From the NCBI RefSeq assembly GCF_001884065.1, contig NZ_MACH01000130.1:1-62227 (forward strand): a stretch of DNA of 62,227 nt, in the 5' to 3' direction. This document shows positions 57,876 through 62,227 of the stretch, one piece after another (the stretch's first letter is position 1; each line of letters opens with the position of its first letter). The notes below the pieces were generated by a model. It made no database searches. It saw nothing but the letters and a program-made list of their open reading frames with translations, and was not told where the DNA came from. Both the position numbers and the translations under genes were made by a program. The stretch comes from Bacillus proteolyticus. Its GTDB lineage: Bacteria; Bacillota; Bacilli; Bacillales; Bacillaceae_G.

Positions 57876-59293
57876 GCTTCTAGTTGAGCTTTTTGTTTTT
57901 TCAGTAGGTCTGCTTTTTCAATATCCGATAGCTTCGTAATTGTGAGACCAGTTATGCCGTAAATGATGGAGATAATAGGTACGATGAAATTCAATATAGC
58001 ATAAGGAGCATATTCGAATGCGCCGACTCCAAGTGTTGCGAGTATAAATACACCACATGTATTCCAAGGTACGAAAACAGAAGTTAATGTTCCACCATCT
58101 TCTAATGCTCTGGATAAATTTTTAGAATGTAGTCCTTTTTCTGTGTATGCATTTGCATACATTCTTGAAGGAACAACAATCGAAATATATTGTTCAGAGC
58201 AAGTGAGGTTTGTTGCAAAGCAAGATGCGATAGTAGAAGCGATAAGTCCCTTTGCTGATGTCGCTAATTTTAAAATTTGATTTACAATTGAGCGAAGAAT
58301 TCCAGTATGTTCTAATACTCCGCCGAAAGTCATAGCGACAATTGTCATAGAAACTGTATTCATCATCGAATCTAAGCCACCGCGGTTAAATAGTTCGTCT
58401 ACTAGCTTGTTTCCAGTGTCTATGACAAATCCAGTTTGGAGTGCACCGACAGCGGCTGAGACAGAACCACCTTGAATAAAGACCTGGGATAGAAACCCTA
58501 AAATGATACCTACGAGAATAGCTGGTATAGCTGGTACTTTTTTAGCGACCAATACCATAACGACTACAGGTATGATTAATAGGAAAGGTGAAATAACAAA
58601 GTTTTGTTGCAATACTTGTAATGTTTGATCGATGCTTTTTGCATCAATATTGTTATCGCCGAACCCTCTTCCTAAGAACGCATAGACGATAAGAGTAATA
58701 ATTAAACCTGGGATTGTAGTATATAACATATGACGGATATGCACGAATAAATCTGTATTTGTTAATCCTGCGGCTAAGTTCGTCGTGTCTGAAAGCGGTG
58801 ACATTTTATCGCCGAAATAAGAGCCTGAAATAATGGCACCAGCAACCATTGGGGCTGGGATTCCCATACTTAGGCCAATACCCATTCCAGCAACACCAAT
58901 TGTTCCCATTGTAGACCAGGAGCTACCAATCGCTAACGCAACGATAGAACAAATCACGGTAATTGAAACTAAAAATAGTGATGGAGTTAAAAGTTCTAAA
59001 CCGTAATAAATCATTGTTGCGACGATTCCACCGCCAATCCAAGCACCGATCGTTAAACCTACAAGAATAATGATAACGATAGCGGGTAATGCGAGGCGAA
59101 TTCCTTTATACATTGCTTCTTCAAGATCGTTCCATTTGTAGCCATAGCGCCAAGCGACGATAGAAGCAACGGTTGTACCGATAATAAGTGGGACGTGAGG
59201 GCTTTGTTTTAATACAACAATTGTAACCATCATAACTGCAACTGTAATGATAATAGGGATTATTGCTACGCCAAAAGGTATTTCTTTTTTCAT
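57872..59293 (-). CDS. nhaC: NhaC-family antiporter
   Basis: The 473-residue protein has about 11-12 membrane helices. Its NhaC-family segments are IGSSWSTMGTIGVAG (near residue 122), GSYFGDKMSPLSDTTNLAA (near 160) and CFATNLTCSEQYIS near 363. NhaC proteins include Na+/H+ antiporters and relatives that exchange malate/lactate or amino acids. Given its neighbours it may carry an amino acid or its derivative rather than serve pH control; this is inference. The start at 59293 with GAGGAGG is preferred to the longer frame from 59389. Confidence 0.88.
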   Translation of the reverse strand: MKKEIPFGVAIIPIIITVAVMMVTIVVLKQSPHVPLIIGTTVASIVAWRYGYKWNDLEEAMYKGIRLALPAIVIIILVGLTIGAWIGGGIVATMIYYGLELLTPSLFLVSITVICSIVALAIGSSWSTMGTIGVAGMGIGLSMGIPAPMVAGAIISGSYFGDKMSPLSDTTNLAAGLTNTDLFVHIRHMLYTTIPGLIITLIVYAFLGRGFGDNNIDAKSIDQTLQVLQQNFVISPFLLIIPVVVMVLVAKKVPAIPAILVGIILGFLSQVFIQGGSVSAAVGALQTGFVIDTGNKLVDELFNRGGLDSMMNTVSMTIVAMTFGGVLEHTGILRSIVNQILKLATSAKGLIASTIASCFATNLTCSEQYISIVVPSRMYANAYTEKGLHSKNLSRALEDGGTLTSVFVPWNTCGVFILATLGVGAFEYAPYAILNFIVPIISIIYGITGLTITKLSDIEKADLLKKQKAQLEA

Positions 59294-59569
59294 AAACTGC
59301 CTCCTCATTATGTATGTTTGTATTTTTTGAATTGTCGCAAAATAGACGTTTATTAAGTTATAATAACTAAAAATATATGTAAGCGTCAATAAAAAACAGA
59401 AAATAACGAATGTTCTTTCTGTATAAGGTGAGTGGAAATGAGTTATTAATAGCGCTTGAAAATAAATAATTGACTTTTTTCTTAAAATTCAATATGTTCA
59501 TAAAAACATCTGTTTTTCATAAGTATAATTAACCTGAATGGTTTGTAATTTGGGAAGGAGAATGAAACG

Positions 59570-60685
59570 TTGAAAACATTAGAACTACAAGAGCGTTTAA
59601 CGGAAATTTTTCAGCATTTACACGAAAACCCTGAAGTGAGTTGGAAAGAGTATGAAACGACAGCGTATATTACTAATTTTTTAAAAGAAGAAGGAATTTC
59701 ATATAAAATATTTGATGATTGCCCAGGCGTGATTGCTGAAATAGGAAGCGGTAATCCAGTTATCGCGATTCGTGCTGATATGGATGCACTTTGGCAAGAA
59801 GTAGACGGGGAGTTTAAAGCAAACCATTCGTGTGGTCACGATGCTCATATGACAATTGTGATGGGCCTTATTTTACAACTGAAAAATATGAGATGGGATA
59901 GCGGTACTGTTAGATTTATTTTTCAGCCGGCAGAGGAAAAAGGAAATGGTTCTTTAAAGATGGTAGAGAAGGGCGCCGTGGATGATGCAGATTTCTTATT
60001 TGGTGTTCATTTAAGGCCGATTGAAGAACTGCCTTTGAAACAAGCTGCACCGTCTATTCGTCACGGAGCAGCAGGGTTTTTAGAAGGTATGATTCACGGA
60101 GATGATGCACATGGGGCACGCCCGCATCAAGGGATAAATGCAATTGATGTCATTTCTATGATTAATATCGGTTTGAAGAATATATGGCTACCACCACAGA
60201 CCTCGTATTCAGTTAAGATGACGAGGTGCCAAGCTGGTGGTGATAATCTAAATATCATTCCAGGTAACGGACATTTTAGTTTAGATGTAAGAGCAGAAAA
60301 TAACATATTACTAAATGAATTAAAGAAAAAAATAGAGCAAGTAATTCAATCAGCTGAATCGATGGGATCTAAAGTTTCTTATGAGTGGATCGATCTTGCA
60401 TCAGGAGCAGAGGTTTCAGAAGAGGCAGAGCGCTTTATGCGAAAAGGCATTCTTGCAGTGTACGGGGAAGAGGGATGTACGGGACCACTGTATACAACAG
60501 GAAGCGATGATTTCCATTACTACACAGTGAAGAGACCACATTTAAAAGCTGTCATGCTAGGACTAGGGGCAAACCTACAACCTGGATTACACCATCCGTA
60601 TATGAAGTTTGACCATTCTTGCATAATGGATGGAGTAGAAATATTGAAACAAACTGTATTGAAAGTATTAGAAAACAGGGGCTAG
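59570..60685 (+). CDS. M20-family N-acyl-amino acid amidohydrolase
   Basis: The 371-residue protein has the M20D pattern: HLHENPEVSWKEYET at the start, RADMDAL (near residue 67), NHSCGHDAHM with metal Cys/His (near 86), FQPAEEKGNGS (near 122) and a late HHPYMKFDHSC. Relatives remove acetyl, succinyl or other acyl groups from amino acids or peptides. Near an N-acyl amino acid racemase, it likely deacylates the L-form. The start is TTG 59570 with GGAAGGAG nine bases upstream; the ATG at 59562 is out of frame and stops at once. It is divergent from nhaC across 276 bases. Confidence 0.88.
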   Translation: MKTLELQERLTEIFQHLHENPEVSWKEYETTAYITNFLKEEGISYKIFDDCPGVIAEIGSGNPVIAIRADMDALWQEVDGEFKANHSCGHDAHMTIVMGLILQLKNMRWDSGTVRFIFQPAEEKGNGSLKMVEKGAVDDADFLFGVHLRPIEELPLKQAAPSIRHGAAGFLEGMIHGDDAHGARPHQGINAIDVISMINIGLKNIWLPPQTSYSVKMTRCQAGGDNLNIIPGNGHFSLDVRAENNILLNELKKKIEQVIQSAESMGSKVSYEWIDLASGAEVSEEAERFMRKGILAVYGEEGCTGPLYTTGSDDFHYYTVKRPHLKAVMLGLGANLQPGLHHPYMKFDHSCIMDGVEILKQTVLKVLENRG

Positions 60686-60704
60686 AGAGCTCCTGTTTTT
60701 TTGT
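60673..60704 (+). terminator. Terminator of the amidohydrolase gene
   Basis: AACAGGGGCT pairs with AGCTCCTGTT around AGAG, followed by a seven-T run. Confidence 0.9.
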
Positions 60705-60712
60705 AGGAATTT

Positions 60713-60762
60713 GTCGTTAAGTCGATATATTCGATTTAGCGACAATATAATTTCACGTACCA
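60713..60762 (+). repeat. Single diverged copy of dispersed repeat B
   Basis: GTCGTTAAGTCGATATATTC matches the start of the tandem array at 54474 (GTCGGTAAGTCGATATATT). ATATAATTTCA-N2-TACCAA later matches the end of its third unit. Confidence 0.6.
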
Positions 60763-60836
60763 ATTAATTTGATGAAAAATTCTCCTCCAGTACGTGGTGT
60801 ATAATAATAGTAATATTTCTTAATAGGAGCAAACGA

Positions 60837-61445
60837 ATGAACGAACAATATTACGATGCTGTATTAAATATAAAAACAGTCGGAGAGCAAAAAGGATTTA
60901 ATAAGTCTATGCATTACCATCGTTATGAACCGACGCCATATAGCGGATTAGATGAGTTATTGAACCAATACGAAATTAAAAGTAGCGACCGAATTGTAGA
61001 CTTTGGATGCGGAAAAGGGCGGCTAAACTTTTACATGCATCATAAGTGCGCTGCTTCAGCAGTTGGAATTGAGATGAATGAAGAGTTTTATAAAGAAGCG
61101 ACGGAAAACCTTGAGCGTTATGCAAGAAAGGTGAGGAACAGTAAAGATAAAATTCAATTTGAGTGCTGTTTAGCACAAGAATATGAGATTGATCCGCGTG
61201 ATAATCGGTTTTATTTCTTCAATCCATTTTCTGTACAAGTATTTATGAACGTAGTGAATAACATTTTGCTTTCGGTAGAAGAAACAGAGAGAGAAGTGGA
61301 TATTATTTTATACTATCCTTCGGAGGATTATATTTTCTTCTTAGAGAATCAGACTGCATTTGAGCTGAAGAAGGAAGTAAGGTTACCGGGTGCTTATGAG
61401 AAGAATGGGAATGAGAGGTTTTTAGTGTATAGATTGGAGTGTTAA
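60837..61445 (+). CDS. Class I SAM-dependent methyltransferase
   Basis: The 202-residue protein has SAM motif I RIVDFGCGKGRLNF (about residues 52-65), the acidic end of strand 2 in AVGIEMNEEFY (near 80) and a YFFNPFS-type motif IV (near 129). An N-proximal YHRYEPTPY segment precedes the fold. The substrate is unknown. AGGAGC precedes ATG 60837. The DUF4259 gene begins four bases after its stop, so the two are cotranscribed. Confidence 0.85.
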   Translation: MNEQYYDAVLNIKTVGEQKGFNKSMHYHRYEPTPYSGLDELLNQYEIKSSDRIVDFGCGKGRLNFYMHHKCAASAVGIEMNEEFYKEATENLERYARKVRNSKDKIQFECCLAQEYEIDPRDNRFYFFNPFSVQVFMNVVNNILLSVEETEREVDIILYYPSEDYIFFLENQTAFELKKEVRLPGAYEKNGNERFLVYRLEC

Positions 61446-61448
61446 TGT

Positions 61449-62195
61449 ATGGGTGCTTGGGGAGTAGCGATATTATCAGACGATATTGCTGAAGATATTA
61501 AGTTACTGTATAAGGATTTGTTAGCAAATGAATATTCAAATGAGGAAGCAAGTAGGATTGTAATTGAGGAATACAAGAATGAATTAGATGATGAAGAAAC
61601 CATTGTTTTTTGGTTAGTATTTTCTTCCATACAATGGAAGTTAGGGAGACTTCAAGAGAATGTTAAGCAGGAGGCATTGCAAATAATAGAGAGTGGTGCA
61701 GATTTAGCCCGCTGGGAAGAAGAACCTAAATTACAGAAGAAACGTGAAGTAGTTTTAAATAAACTAAGAGAACAGTTACATTCTCCGCAGCCAGAAGCTA
61801 AAAAAGTGCCGAAGAGATTTATAGCTAATACTTCTTTAAAAGCAGGTGATGCTGTTAGTTATGAATTAGTATCAGGGAGTTATATTATTCTTAAAGTCAT
61901 TGAGATTATTGAGGAATGGCACGGAGATCGGTATCCGCTATTTGAAATATGTGACTGGGAAGGCGAAGAAGTGCCTTCCAAGGAACAAATTAACCAATTC
62001 GGTTTAAAGAAAAGGATTTATGAAGATGGAAAGCAAGAAATGATGAAACTCGCTATTTATCCTTCAGGAAAAAGAGATAACCCAACTAAGAGAATGCAAG
62101 TAGTAGCAGAAAATGTAAAAGTAGTATTGAATGTAGGAACACCTTATACAGTAATGGGGTGGAAGGAACTTGATAACTATTTACATGAAATATAA
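61449..62195 (+). CDS. DUF4259 domain protein
   Basis: The 248-residue protein starts MGAWGVAILSDDIAEDI, the hallmark of DUF4259, whose helical domain spans about residues 1-130. The rest (about 135-248) is beta-rich, with KAGDAVSYELVSGSYIILKV, and lacks a named family. These proteins often behave like immunity or accessory proteins, but no function is established. It follows the methyltransferase by four bases; the ribosome binding site is weak (GGAGTGTTAATG inside the preceding gene). Confidence 0.8.
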   Translation: MGAWGVAILSDDIAEDIKLLYKDLLANEYSNEEASRIVIEEYKNELDDEETIVFWLVFSSIQWKLGRLQENVKQEALQIIESGADLARWEEEPKLQKKREVVLNKLREQLHSPQPEAKKVPKRFIANTSLKAGDAVSYELVSGSYIILKVIEIIEEWHGDRYPLFEICDWEGEEVPSKEQINQFGLKKRIYEDGKQEMMKLAIYPSGKRDNPTKRMQVVAENVKVVLNVGTPYTVMGWKELDNYLHEI

Positions 62196-62200
62196 TAAAA

Positions 62201-62227
62201 AAGACGCGCTACCTATTGGTAGCGCGT
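62201..62227 (+). terminator. Terminator after the DUF4259 gene, cut by the window end
   Basis: ACGCGCTACC pairs with GGTAGCGCGT around TATT. The expected T-run lies beyond the window. Confidence 0.75.

Overview
The window looks like chromosomal DNA of a Bacillus cereus-group bacterium (low GC, AT-rich spacers, strong purine-rich ribosome binding sites, frequent GTG/TTG starts). The group is inferred from gene content and order, not from a database search. It starts with the 3' end of a 5S rRNA gene and then carries the complete twelve-gene purine operon purEKBCSQLFMNHD (842-13897). The operon is preceded by PurR-box-like sequences, a sigma-A-type promoter and a guanine riboswitch with an overlapping terminator. 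A second guanine riboswitch precedes a NupC/NupG-type nucleoside transporter on the minus strand (45933-47129), so synthesis and uptake of purines probably share one signal. Between purH and purD lies a 141-bp structured insert with terminal inverted repeats.

13.9-24.6 kb holds a small SPFH / ribbon-helix-helix unit with a 30-bp palindrome, a DUF2892 protein, the operon pcrB-pcrA-ligA-camS (archaeal-type lipid synthesis, helicase, ligase, lipoprotein), a TSUP permease and a P5C dehydrogenase. 24.9-31.6 kb holds an isochorismatase-like hydrolase, a SAM riboswitch in front of the methionine ABC transporter metNIQ, a HXXEE membrane protein, and a MarR-controlled ArsA/Get3-like ATPase with an Hsp20-like tail. 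Two matching 21-bp operators precede the MarR gene and the ATPase gene. 31.7-42.1 kb holds gatCAB, dgkB (translationally coupled to a 23-codon upstream ORF), a HAD phosphatase and a GABA catabolic cluster gabT-gabR-gabD with a textbook sigma-54 promoter, then an SMR transporter whose start codon is buried in a hairpin.

42.2-50.1 kb holds an M29 aminopeptidase, a lipoprotein polysaccharide deacetylase, small envelope proteins, the nucleoside transporter, a 23S rRNA uracil methyltransferase and a tRNA-dihydrouridine synthase. 50.1-53.1 kb is the most accessory-looking part: a dispersed hairpin repeat, a GAF-GAF-PAS histidine kinase bracketed by 18-bp direct repeats, and a broken gene with one stop and one frameshift.

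54.7-60.7 kb is a coherent cluster: a GNAT acyltransferase, an enolase-superfamily N-succinyl-amino-acid-racemase-like enzyme, a multidomain regulator, an NhaC-family antiporter and an M20 amidohydrolase. Together they could convert D-amino acids to L-amino acids through N-acylated intermediates. The window ends with a methyltransferase and a DUF4259 protein. Two families of short dispersed intergenic repeats recur through the right-hand half. No CRISPR array, intact transposase, prophage or tRNA gene was seen.
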